A stretch of DNA of 64,000 nucleotides, from assembly GCF_000019185.1 (NCBI RefSeq), contig NC_010334.1, forward strand, positions 2,294,001 to 2,358,000. Direction: 5' to 3'. Shown one piece after another: positions 7,917-16,454 of the stretch; positions within the stretch are counted from its first letter, which is position 1, and each line of letters begins with the position of its first letter. The notes under the pieces are model-generated. The model made no database searches and had not been told where the DNA came from. It saw only the letters and a list, made by a program, of their open reading frames with translations. Source of the DNA: Shewanella halifaxensis HAW-EB4. Its GTDB lineage: Bacteria > Pseudomonadota > Gammaproteobacteria > Enterobacterales > Shewanellaceae. The translations under genes were made by a program, and so were the position numbers.

Positions 7917-10727
7917 TTGAAAACTATCACTTGTTTGTTGCTCATAATGGGGACAATGTTTGTCGCATTTCCAGCTCATTCAGACGCGGTTGTTGAGAAG
8001 TCACCTCTCATCATCGCGATGAGTAATGACAGTTATCCGTTTCAATTTATCGATGAAAACAATCAACCGAGTGGGCTTTTGGTCGATATTTGGACTCAAT
8101 GGTCAAAACAAACCAATACTAGAGTGATTTTTAAGGCTTCTAATTGGGTCTATTCCGTCGATAGCGTCAAGCAGGCGACTGCAGATGTGCATATAGGCAT
8201 GGCCAAAACGAGTACTAGAGAAACGATATTTACTTTTGCACCCGAGATTGCCAGTGTAAATAGCTTCCTTTATATCAATTATCAACTGCCTAAACCTGAA
8301 ACATTAGCCCGTCTGCGTCCTTACAAAATTGGAGTGGTGAAAGGGGCTGCGCAAATAGAGATCTTAAAACAGCAAGAATCTAAGTTAACTTTTAGTTATT
8401 TCGACAGTCGTACCGAGTTACTTAAGGCGGTTGTAAACGAAGAGATCCTCGTGTTTGTGGGCTTAGAAGGTTTTTTACGAGAGAGTCAAATTAACAATGC
8501 GATATCGATAAAATTTCCGATAGAAAATCGCAAGCCTATCTCGGAGCTGTCTTTTTATCCTGCATTTAATAAAGCTAATCAGGCCTTGGCGGAAAAAGTG
8601 GCACAGGGGTTTGCCTCGATAAAACCTGAAATTCTCGAACAGTATACTCATCAATGGTTAGGTGAACAGCGTTATCAGAATGATATTGTTATCGCTATGC
8701 AAACCGGCGTCGGACCCTTTGCCGATATTGGGACTGATGGCTTGCCCCATGGGTTGTTGGTGGATATCTGGAAGTTATGGTCTGAGAAAACGGGGTTACC
8801 GATTCGATTTGTACCAGGGAGTATGAAACAGAGTATCGATAACGTAAAACGTGGTATTGCCGATGTGCAATTAGGTTATCCTGAGAGCGAGACAATGCAA
8901 ACGGGCCTTAATCGTGCCCATACAATATACAGCGTAACTAGCCGTTTGTTTTCCTATCAAAAACCGTTACAAAGCCTTGAACAGTTAAAAGGTCAGGTGG
9001 TTGCTGTTTCGCCTACATCGCCTTATTTACAACAGCTTATTGATGCTCTTCCTGAAACCGATATTCGATACTTCAATTCAGTAGCTAGCATGATCGAAGC
9101 CGCTAAGCGTGGTGAAATTGCCGCATTCGTTGCCGCGGGAGCATGGACGCAACATTATCTGTTACTTAATCAGAATTGGGAACTGTTTCACCAATATGCC
9201 GAGCTTGAATTTCAAACTAACTTATATGTGTTAAATCGTAATGGTGATGTGGGTTTTGCTGAGCGTATCACCACGGGTTTCCTACAGATGTCGAATGTAG
9301 AGTTGGCCAGTATCGAGCGCAAGTGGATGTTAAATCCTGAAGACAGAATATATAACAACCAACAAATGCAGATTAACTTGACAGCAGAGCAGCAGCGTTT
9401 AGTTAGTGAAGTGGGGACTATCAAAGTGGGCTTTCTACGCAATTGGCACCCAATGGAGTTTGTAGAGGAGGGAGAATATGCTGGCATCAATAGTGATGTT
9501 ATCGGCATTATCGGTAAAGAACTCGGTCTAAATATTGAGCCGGTAGCGTTTGATGAATGGCAACTTCTTCTTGACGCCCTTGTCTCCGGTGACGTCGACA
9601 TGGCGGGCAGTGTTGCTATGACTCCTGAACGAAAATTCCAATTAGGTTTTTCCGACTCCTACTGGCCTTCACCTTGGGGGCTTGTAACGATATTAAATAG
9701 TGTGAGCATTTTCAGTTTAGATGAGCTGAGTGGACAGCGAATAGCGGTTATTGAAGGCTACCATATTATTGGTGAGCTAATGCGACAGTATCCAAGCCTG
9801 AAATTGATCTTAGTCCCCGATATTGATGCGGGCTTAAGTGCAGTTAGTCAGGGGCAAGCTGATGTATTTATCGATAAGGTCGTTAACCTTGGGAGTCATG
9901 TACGAGGTGGAAAGTTTTCCAGTTTGAAAATGTCTATGTTAGTAGACTTTGCCGAGCAGAGAAGCCATATCGGCGTACATAATAGTAAGAAAGCACTGTT
10001 GCCCTTGATTAATGCTGTACTGGCTAATATTGATCCCGCGAGGCAACAACAGATCCATCAAGAATGGGTGTCGCAGACGATTGAGTTTGGCCGTGAGGAG
10101 TATGAAACCAAGATCAAGATAGGTATTCTAGTCTTCGTTATTTTAAGTCTCATTATTGTTATCGGTGTACTGGCAAACCAGCGTTTGCGCAAAGAGGTTG
10201 CTAGACGCATTGATGCCGAGAATAGAATGGCACACTTTGCCAAACACGATTGCCTTACTCAGCTACCAAACCGTGCTTTGATTGATGACAGGATAGAGCA
10301 AGCAATATTATTACATAGCCGAGATACGGCACAGTTTGCAGTGATCTTCATCGACTTAGATGGTTTTAAGCCGGTTAATGATAAGTTTGGACATCATGCT
10401 GGCGATCAATTTTTGGTACATGTTAGCGAAGTGCTGGTGAAATGCATTCGTCGTTCGGATACTGTTGGGCGCTTAGGCGGTGATGAATTTGTCATTATTT
10501 TAAATAATATTAACAATCTTAAATCTGTTTATGATATTGCAGAAAACCTATTACATAGTCTCGCGCAACCCTTTATGATTAATGACCAACCTATGTCTGT
10601 ATCTGCCAGTATTGGCATTGCAATATACCCAAAAGATGGGGATTGCATTGATACCTTATTAAAAACCGCGGATAGACAGATGTATCGTGCAAAAAATGCG
10701 GGCGGCGGGGCATATAGATGCGGCTAG
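7917..10727 (+). CDS. Sensor diguanylate cyclase with three periplasmic solute-binding domains
   Basis: 936 residues. A signal peptide (about 1-22) is followed by three tandem SBP_bac_3-type amino-acid-binding domains (about 30-250, 255-480, 495-725), one membrane segment (about 735-755, ILVFVILSLIIVIGVLA) and a C-terminal GGDEF domain (about 775-935). The active site is intact (RLGGDEFVII) and the inhibitory I-site RxxD is present just before it (RRSD). It probably converts binding of small polar ligands in the periplasm into c-di-GMP synthesis. The start is TTG at 7917: an ATG at 7911 is followed directly by a stop, and GGGAA lies seven bases before the TTG. Divergent from cmoA. Confidence 0.9.
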   Translation: MKTITCLLLIMGTMFVAFPAHSDAVVEKSPLIIAMSNDSYPFQFIDENNQPSGLLVDIWTQWSKQTNTRVIFKASNWVYSVDSVKQATADVHIGMAKTSTRETIFTFAPEIASVNSFLYINYQLPKPETLARLRPYKIGVVKGAAQIEILKQQESKLTFSYFDSRTELLKAVVNEEILVFVGLEGFLRESQINNAISIKFPIENRKPISELSFYPAFNKANQALAEKVAQGFASIKPEILEQYTHQWLGEQRYQNDIVIAMQTGVGPFADIGTDGLPHGLLVDIWKLWSEKTGLPIRFVPGSMKQSIDNVKRGIADVQLGYPESETMQTGLNRAHTIYSVTSRLFSYQKPLQSLEQLKGQVVAVSPTSPYLQQLIDALPETDIRYFNSVASMIEAAKRGEIAAFVAAGAWTQHYLLLNQNWELFHQYAELEFQTNLYVLNRNGDVGFAERITTGFLQMSNVELASIERKWMLNPEDRIYNNQQMQINLTAEQQRLVSEVGTIKVGFLRNWHPMEFVEEGEYAGINSDVIGIIGKELGLNIEPVAFDEWQLLLDALVSGDVDMAGSVAMTPERKFQLGFSDSYWPSPWGLVTILNSVSIFSLDELSGQRIAVIEGYHIIGELMRQYPSLKLILVPDIDAGLSAVSQGQADVFIDKVVNLGSHVRGGKFSSLKMSMLVDFAEQRSHIGVHNSKKALLPLINAVLANIDPARQQQIHQEWVSQTIEFGREEYETKIKIGILVFVILSLIIVIGVLANQRLRKEVARRIDAENRMAHFAKHDCLTQLPNRALIDDRIEQAILLHSRDTAQFAVIFIDLDGFKPVNDKFGHHAGDQFLVHVSEVLVKCIRRSDTVGRLGGDEFVIILNNINNLKSVYDIAENLLHSLAQPFMINDQPMSVSASIGIAIYPKDGDCIDTLLKTADRQMYRAKNAGGGAYRCG

Positions 10728-10802
10728 TTTTGCTAAGATAGGCTGAACTAATTAATTTTTAATTGAAATTGATTGATAGTTAGCCGACTAATCGAGAAGT
10801 TA

Positions 10803-10831
10803 TTTGGAAAACGGCAATATTTCTCTATAAT
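10803..10831 (+). promoter_or_regulatory. Probable sigma-70 promoter of aspS
   Basis: TTTGGA, 17 bp, then a perfect TATAAT, followed by a GC-rich GCCGC discriminator typical of growth-rate-controlled translation genes. It lies about 65 bp upstream of the aspS ATG. Confidence 0.6.
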
Positions 10832-10897
10832 GCCGCTTTTGTTTTATTTTGAACCAGATCCTCAAGCATCGCTTTGCGGAATAAAGGAAAGAGTTAA

Positions 10898-12694
10898 ATG
10901 CGCAGTCATTATTGTGGAGACGTCAATAAGTCTCACGTAGGTCAAGAAGTGACCCTAGTGGGTTGGGTTAATCGCAGCCGAGATTTAGGCGGCGTTGTTT
11001 TTCTCGATCTTCGTGATAGAGAAGGTATCGTTCAGGTTGTTTATGATCCAGACCTTCCTGAAGTGTTTGATGTTGCAAGCACACTTCGCAGCGAATTTTG
11101 TGTTCAGATTAAAGGCCTTGTAAGAGCAAGACCTGACAGCCAAATTAACGCCGATATGCGTACTGGCGAGGTTGAGATTTTAGGTCTAGAGCTAACAATT
11201 TTGAACAGCTCTGCGCCATTGCCAATCAACATGGACAAAAACCAGCACAATACTGAAGAGCAGCGTCTTAAGTACCGTTACTTAGATCTACGTCGTCCAG
11301 AGATGGCAGATCGCATTGTTTTCCGCTCAAAAGTGACCAGTGCGGTAAGACGTTTCTTAGATGGCAACGGTTTCTTAGATATTGAAACGCCAATTCTGAC
11401 TAAAGCGACACCAGAAGGTGCACGTGATTACCTAGTACCTAGCCGTACTTATAAAGGTCAGTTCTTTGCATTGCCACAATCACCACAACTGTTTAAGCAG
11501 TTGTTGATGATGTCTGGTTTTGACCGTTACTACCAAATCGTTAAGTGTTTCCGCGATGAAGACTTACGTGCTGACCGTCAGCCTGAATTTACTCAAATCG
11601 ATATCGAAACGTCTTTCATGAGCTCTGATCAAGTGATGGCGAAGACTGAAGAGATGGTTCGTGGTTTATTCCAAGAGCTATTGAATGTTGATTTAGGTGA
11701 GTTTCCTAAGATGACATTCGAAGAAGCGATGCGTCGTTTCGGTTCTGATAAGCCTGATTTACGTAACCCGCTTGAGTTGATTGATGTTGCTGATATCGTT
11801 AAAGAAGTTGAGTTTGCAGTATTTAATGGCCCAGCAAACGATCCTGAAGGTCGTGTTGCAGTATTAAGCATTCCAGGTGGCGCTAAGCTGTCACGTAAAC
11901 AGTTAGATGAATACGCAAAGTACGTCACTATCTATGGCGCGAAAGGCCTAGCTTGGATGAAGGTCAATGACCTTGATAAGGGCATGGAAGGCATTCAGTC
12001 TCCAGTACTTAAGTTCTTAAGCGAAGATGTTGTTAAGGCATTGCTTGAGCGCACTGGCGCACAAACTGGCGATCTAATTCTATTTGGTGCAGATAAAGCC
12101 AATATCGTTGCTGAATCGATGGGCGCACTGCGTTTAAAAGCGGGCGAAGACTTCGACTTGTTACAAGGCGAGTGGAAGCCACTTTGGGTTGTTGACTTCC
12201 CAATGTTTGAGCGCACATCTGATGGCGGCCTGCATGCAATGCACCATCCATTCACAGCGCCAAGCAACATGACACCAGAAGAGCTAGAAGCGAACCCAAT
12301 CGCTGCTATTTCTGATGCATACGATATGGTATTAAACGGCTGTGAGTTAGGCGGTGGTTCTGTTCGTATTCACGATAGCAAAATGCAGTCAGCGGTATTT
12401 AGAATACTAGGCATTAATGACGAAGAAGCGACTGAGAAGTTTGGTTTCTTACTTGAAGCATTACGCTACGGTACGCCGCCGCATGCTGGTTTGGCCTTCG
12501 GCCTAGACCGTATCATCATGTTGATGACGGGTGCGAGTTCAATCCGTGACGTGATGGCGTTCCCTAAGACAACGACGGCAGCTTGTCCATTAACGAACGC
12601 ACCAGGATTTGCAAATCCGGTACAACTAGCTGAACTTGGTGTCAGTGTTGTCGAAGCGGAAACTAAAGATTCTGAAACAAAAGACGCTGAATAA
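10898..12694 (+). CDS. aspS: Aspartyl-tRNA synthetase
   Basis: 598 residues, the normal bacterial AspRS length. It charges tRNA-Asp with aspartate. The order is an N-terminal OB-fold anticodon-binding domain (about 1-110), the class II catalytic core with motif 2 FRDEDLRADRQPEFTQID (about 217-234), the bacterial GAD insertion (about 290-420) and motif 3 GLAFGLDRI near residue 530. The C-terminal tail is short and acidic. The ATG is preceded by AAAGGAAAG. It is followed by a strong terminator and a short repeat, then yebC-ruvCAB, an order shared by many gammaproteobacteria. Confidence 0.98.
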   Translation: MRSHYCGDVNKSHVGQEVTLVGWVNRSRDLGGVVFLDLRDREGIVQVVYDPDLPEVFDVASTLRSEFCVQIKGLVRARPDSQINADMRTGEVEILGLELTILNSSAPLPINMDKNQHNTEEQRLKYRYLDLRRPEMADRIVFRSKVTSAVRRFLDGNGFLDIETPILTKATPEGARDYLVPSRTYKGQFFALPQSPQLFKQLLMMSGFDRYYQIVKCFRDEDLRADRQPEFTQIDIETSFMSSDQVMAKTEEMVRGLFQELLNVDLGEFPKMTFEEAMRRFGSDKPDLRNPLELIDVADIVKEVEFAVFNGPANDPEGRVAVLSIPGGAKLSRKQLDEYAKYVTIYGAKGLAWMKVNDLDKGMEGIQSPVLKFLSEDVVKALLERTGAQTGDLILFGADKANIVAESMGALRLKAGEDFDLLQGEWKPLWVVDFPMFERTSDGGLHAMHHPFTAPSNMTPEELEANPIAAISDAYDMVLNGCELGGGSVRIHDSKMQSAVFRILGINDEEATEKFGFLLEALRYGTPPHAGLAFGLDRIIMLMTGASSIRDVMAFPKTTTAACPLTNAPGFANPVQLAELGVSVVEAETKDSETKDAE

Positions 12695-12708
12695 TAAAGC
12701 GTAATAAG

Positions 12709-12735
12709 AGCCGAGTTAAGACTCGGCTTTTTTTT
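12709..12735 (+). terminator. aspS rho-independent terminator
   Basis: Eight-base stem AGCCGAGT / ACTCGGCT with a TAAG loop, followed by eight T residues. Confidence 0.9.
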
Positions 12736-12771
12736 CGACTAATTGAACCCCATCAGTATGATAATTCCCCC

Positions 12772-12836
12772 TATACCCAAGTCACTTGCATAATAATATA
12801 GTTATTTCTTACTGTATTTCAGGTAGTTTGGGTATA
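12772..12836. repeat. 65-bp short inverted-repeat element with TATACCCAA ends
   Basis: Begins TATACCCAAGTCACTTG and ends with TTGGGTATA. The ends form imperfect inverted repeats of about 20 bp and match the ends of the 264-bp element at 61977-62240, so this looks like an internally deleted relative. It sits in the aspS-yebC gap and ends about 20 bp before the yebC start, so it may form part of the yebC leader. Confidence 0.65.
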
Positions 12837-12857
12837 AAAGGCATTTAGGAGAAAGAT

Positions 12858-13601
12858 ATGGCAGGACATAGTAAATGGGCCAATATTAAACATCGTAAAG
12901 CGGCTCAAGATGCAAAACGTGGCAAGGTGTTCACTAAGTTTATTCGAGAGCTCACAGTGGCCGCTCGAGAAGGTGGATCAGACCCAGATTCAAATCCACG
13001 TTTACGTGCTGCTATCGATAAATCCCTCTCTAATAACATGACTCGCGATACGGTTGAGCGCGCTATTAAGCGCGGTGCAGGTGAGCTAGACGGTCAAGTG
13101 TTAGAAACAATTATCTATGAAGGTTATGGTCCTGGCGGCACAGCGGTTCTGGTGGAAACCATGACTGACAATAAGAACCGCACCGTATCGGGTGTACGAA
13201 ATGCATTTAGTAAGTCTGGTGGTAATTTAGGCACTGACGGCTCTGTAGCCTACCTTTTCGATAAAAAGGGCATCATCTCTTATGAAGGTATTGATGAAGA
13301 CACGGTTATGGATGCCGCATTGGAAGCGGGCGCTGAAGATGTAGTGACCCATGAAGATGGCTCTATTGACGTGCTGACGTCGCCTGAAGATTTTGGTAGC
13401 GTTAAAGATGCACTCGATGCGGCAGGGTTAGAGTCTATTAATGCTGAAGTCACCATGGTTCCTTCGACAAAAGCGGATTTAGATGCGAGTACTGCGCCTA
13501 AATTCCTACGCTTAATCGACAACTTAGAAGATCATGATGACGTACAAGAAGTTTATCATAACGCAGAAATTTCTGACGAAGTGATGGAAGGTCTGGAATA
13601 A
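12858..13601 (+). CDS. yebC: YebC/PmpR family protein
   Basis: 247 residues. Begins with the hallmark [23 protein letters not shown] segment and keeps the typical GYGPGG and ASxxNRTVxxVRxxFxKxGGNLGxxGSV segments. The family was annotated as a DNA-binding transcriptional regulator; some members act on ribosomes stalled at proline-rich sequences, and this sequence alone does not decide between the roles. RBS AGGAGAAAG precedes the ATG. It is followed by ruvC after seven bases, so it heads a yebC-ruvC-ruvA-ruvB operon. Confidence 0.95.
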
Positions 13602-13608
13602 ACCTTAT

Positions 13609-14130
13609 ATGGCAATAATTTTAGGGGTCGATCCGGGATCCCGGATCACTGGTTACGGCGTAATTAACTGCGTCGGCCGTCAACAGATCTACGTTGGAAG
13701 TGGTTGTATTCGAACAAGTTCTGATGAACTTCCTATTCGTTTGAAACAAATATTTGATGGATTGTCAGAGATTATTAGACAATACCAGCCAGACGAGTTT
13801 GCCATTGAGCGCGTGTTTATGGCAAAAAATGCCGATTCAGCGCTTAAACTCGGACAAGCTCGCGGCGCAGCTATCGTTGCAGCAACCGCAGCGAATTTAC
13901 CGGTTGCAGAATACAGCGCGACTCAGATTAAAAGCGCGGTAGTCGGTACCGGCCGCGCGCAAAAAGCGCAAGTACAACACATGATTCAACAACTGCTTAA
14001 ACTCCCCAGTGCGCCGCAAGCCGATGCTGCCGATGCGCTAGGGGTGGCTGTGTGTCATTATCATACTTGTCAAAGTTTGGCAGCCCTTGGCGGCAGAGCC
14101 AATGTAAGAACATATGGACGATATAAATGA
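13609..14130 (+). CDS. ruvC: RuvC Holliday junction resolvase
   Basis: 173 residues. It cleaves Holliday junctions symmetrically as a dimer. The RNase H-like acidic residues are visible: Asp7 in [14 protein letters not shown], Glu in [11 protein letters not shown], and the C-terminal acidic pair in [13 protein letters not shown]. The stop overlaps the ruvA start (ATGA), so unlike E. coli there is no room here for a separate promoter between ruvC and ruvA. Confidence 0.98.
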
Positions 14131-14744
14131 TAGGTCGTATTCGCGGATTATTAATAGAGAAGCAAGCACCTGAGGTGTTAGTTGACGTCTCTGGAGTGGG
14201 TTATGAAATTCAAATGCCACTCACTAGCTTTTATGAGCTACCGGAATTAGGTCAAGAAGCGGTTATCTATACACACTTTGTGGTGAGAGAAGATGCTCAA
14301 TTGTTATATGGCTTTATTTCTAAACAGGAAAGAAGCTTATTTAGACTACTGATTAAAGCGAATGGCGTTGGACCAAAGCTGGGTTTGACAATTTTGTCGG
14401 GCATGACAGCCAGAGAGTTTGTCGCCTGTGTCGAGCGAGATGATATTGCAACCCTTGTAAAACTGCCAGGTGTGGGTAAGAAGACCGCAGAGCGTTTATT
14501 GGTTGAGATGCGTGATAAATTAAAGAGCCTGATGGAAGCATCAGTTGGCTCTGAGCGTGAGTTTATGCTGCAATCAAATTACACCGCGCCAGAAGCTGTC
14601 AACACGGCCGAAGAAGATGCGATTGCCGCGCTGTTATCATTAGGCTATAAGCCAGCTCAAGCGAGCAAAGCGGTTTCATCTGTTTATACCGATGGTATGA
14701 GCTCTGAAACCCTCATTAAATCCGCACTAAAATCGATGCTTTAA
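14127..14744 (+). CDS. ruvA: RuvA Holliday junction branch-migration subunit
   Basis: 205 residues. It binds the four-way junction and loads RuvB. The N-terminal OB fold begins [27 protein letters not shown]; two helix-hairpin-helix motifs follow ([16 protein letters not shown] and [20 protein letters not shown]), and a C-terminal UBA-like RuvB-contact domain closes the protein. It overlaps ruvC by four bases and is nine bases from ruvB. Confidence 0.98.
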
Positions 14745-14753
14745 GGAAAATAG

Positions 14754-15767
14754 ATGATTGAAGCTGACCGACTCATACATCCTCAGATCATAGACCGCGA
14801 AGAAGCAGAAGCTGTTGATCGCGCTATGCGTCCCAAGATGTTGGATGAGTATACTGGCCAAGATGATACTCGTGCACAATTAAAAATCTTTATCGAAGCG
14901 GCTCAAAAGCGCGGCGAAGCGTTAGATCATATGTTGATTTACGGTCCACCAGGTTTAGGTAAAACCACATTGGCGATGATTGTGGCCAATGAAATGGGTG
15001 TCAATATCAAGTCTACCTCTGGACCCGTGCTTGAAAAAGCAGGCGACTTAGCAGCATTGCTAACAAACCTTGAGCCAAATGATGTGTTATTTATTGATGA
15101 AATCCACCGTCTAAGCCCTGTAGTTGAAGAAATTCTATATCCTGCAATGGAAGACTATCAGCTGGATATCATGATTGGCGAAGGCCCTGCAGCGCGCTCA
15201 ATTAAATTAGACTTACCGCCTTTTACTTTAGTTGGCGCAACGACACGAGCTGGGGCCTTAACCTCGCCGTTAAGAGCTCGATTTGGCATTCCGCTCAGGC
15301 TTGAATTTTATAACGTCAAAGATCTGTCCAGTATCGTGGCACGCTCAGCAAAAGTTATGGCGCTTGAAATCGATGACGAAGGCGCTGTCGAAATTGCGCG
15401 TCGATCTCGTGGTACGCCGCGGATCGCCAATCGCCTGCTTAGACGAGTTCGAGATTTTGCCGAGGTTAAGCACAGCGGTGATGTCACTAAAGTAATCGCA
15501 GAAGCGGCGCTGGATATGTTAGATGTCGATGCTGAAGGTTTTGACTATATGGATAGAAAGCTATTGCTAGCGATTATCGATAAATTTATGGGCGGTCCCG
15601 TTGGCTTAGACAACTTGGCTGCAGCCATTGGTGAAGAGCGAGAAACCATCGAAGATGTACTCGAGCCGTTTTTGATCCAGCAAGGCTTTATACAGAGAAC
15701 CCCAAGAGGGCGTATCGCGACACCAAGAGCTTATAACCACTTTAATATCATTAAGCCAGATGCCTAA
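14754..15767 (+). CDS. ruvB: RuvB Holliday junction branch-migration ATPase
   Basis: 337 residues. AAA+ motor that drives branch migration with RuvA. Walker A GPPGLGKTTLA and Walker B VLFIDEIHRLSP are intact, as is the sensor region GATTRAGALTSPLRARFG; a C-terminal winged helix follows (RTPRGRIATPRAY). RBS AAGGAAA precedes the ATG. Last gene of the operon; no clear terminator hairpin follows it. Confidence 0.98.
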   Translation: MIEADRLIHPQIIDREEAEAVDRAMRPKMLDEYTGQDDTRAQLKIFIEAAQKRGEALDHMLIYGPPGLGKTTLAMIVANEMGVNIKSTSGPVLEKAGDLAALLTNLEPNDVLFIDEIHRLSPVVEEILYPAMEDYQLDIMIGEGPAARSIKLDLPPFTLVGATTRAGALTSPLRARFGIPLRLEFYNVKDLSSIVARSAKVMALEIDDEGAVEIARRSRGTPRIANRLLRRVRDFAEVKHSGDVTKVIAEAALDMLDVDAEGFDYMDRKLLLAIIDKFMGGPVGLDNLAAAIGEERETIEDVLEPFLIQQGFIQRTPRGRIATPRAYNHFNIIKPDA

Positions 15768-15918
15768 AGTTAGTTACAGTCTCTAACGGTATTTGGCTCA
15801 AACAATAGGCTTGCTCTGTTGTTAAATGTCTCAAGCCTAAACTGTAGCTTCTCGCTGTCATCTCTCTATGAGGAGTCAATGTTATTGCTCCTCAATATTT
15901 CAATTTCACGCTAATCTC

Positions 15919-15942
15919 TTCAAACCTTCAAACCTTCAAACC
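15919..15942. repeat. Three tandem copies of TTCAAACC
   Basis: The 8-bp unit TTCAAACC is repeated three times exactly and is followed by TTTTG. Small microsatellite-like tract; no known role. Confidence 0.8.
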
Positions 15943-16142
15943 TTTTGTAAACCTCCCTGTTTTCTTCTAGTGCCGCTCTGTGAATAGCAGGCAAGTTGAG
16001 TTGTTATATTAATTTACATGCTGGTTGAGGTAGAGCATTTCGATACTGAACTGGAGCTGAGCACAAAGCTAGATTTCTAAGAAAAAATATGACCGACATC
16101 TAAGTAATTGCACTAAAACCCCGTTTCTTACTAAAGAATTGA

Positions 16143-16176
16143 GTGCGAAATTGTGATGCGCGTCACAATTTCGCAC
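16143..16176. promoter_or_regulatory. Perfect 14-bp inverted repeat containing a CRP-consensus site
   Basis: Arms GTGCGAAATTGTGA and TCACAATTTCGCAC are exact reverse complements around a six-base TGCGCG spacer. The inner part, TGTGA-N6-TCACA (16152-16167) flanked by A/T, is the CRP consensus. It lies about 280 bp upstream of the TonB receptor start, the nearest downstream gene. In Shewanella CRP controls many respiratory and uptake genes. The extended symmetry beyond the CRP core could also form a hairpin. Confidence 0.7.
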
Positions 16177-16454
16177 TTTGGCTTGGTTAATAAAAGGTTG
16201 CGCCCTTTTTGGTGTTTTGTACTGCTAACAGGTTGCTTTGTGGTGTGTAGCACTAACTTGTGCTGTTTGTCACAATGTAAGTTTAATGTATGAAGAATTA
16301 GCGTTACTTGTATTGCTATTTTTTTTAACAAAATATCGTAAATAGTTAATAAATTGCTTGATTGACGGCATAAACGTGAAATTGCAGTATCCCTATCAAC
16401 GTCAGGAATAACAAATGACGTGCATATAATAATTAAGGTAGGGAGTATTACATA

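Larger units (their letters stand above)
15768..16454. other. Long intergenic region, ruvB to TonB receptor
   Basis: 687 bases without a credible gene. It holds a short tandem repeat (15919-15942) and a strong CRP-type palindrome (16143-16176), and it is AT-rich near the receptor. A weak promoter (TTGACG, 17 bp, CAGTAT) lies close to 16370-16400. A 66-codon minus-strand ORF at 16131-16331 has no supporting features and is not called. Confidence 0.7.

Noticed and set aside
16131..16331. 66-codon minus-strand ORF in the ruvB-TonB receptor gap
   Set aside because: No ribosome-binding site and no recognisable features, and it runs through the CRP palindrome.
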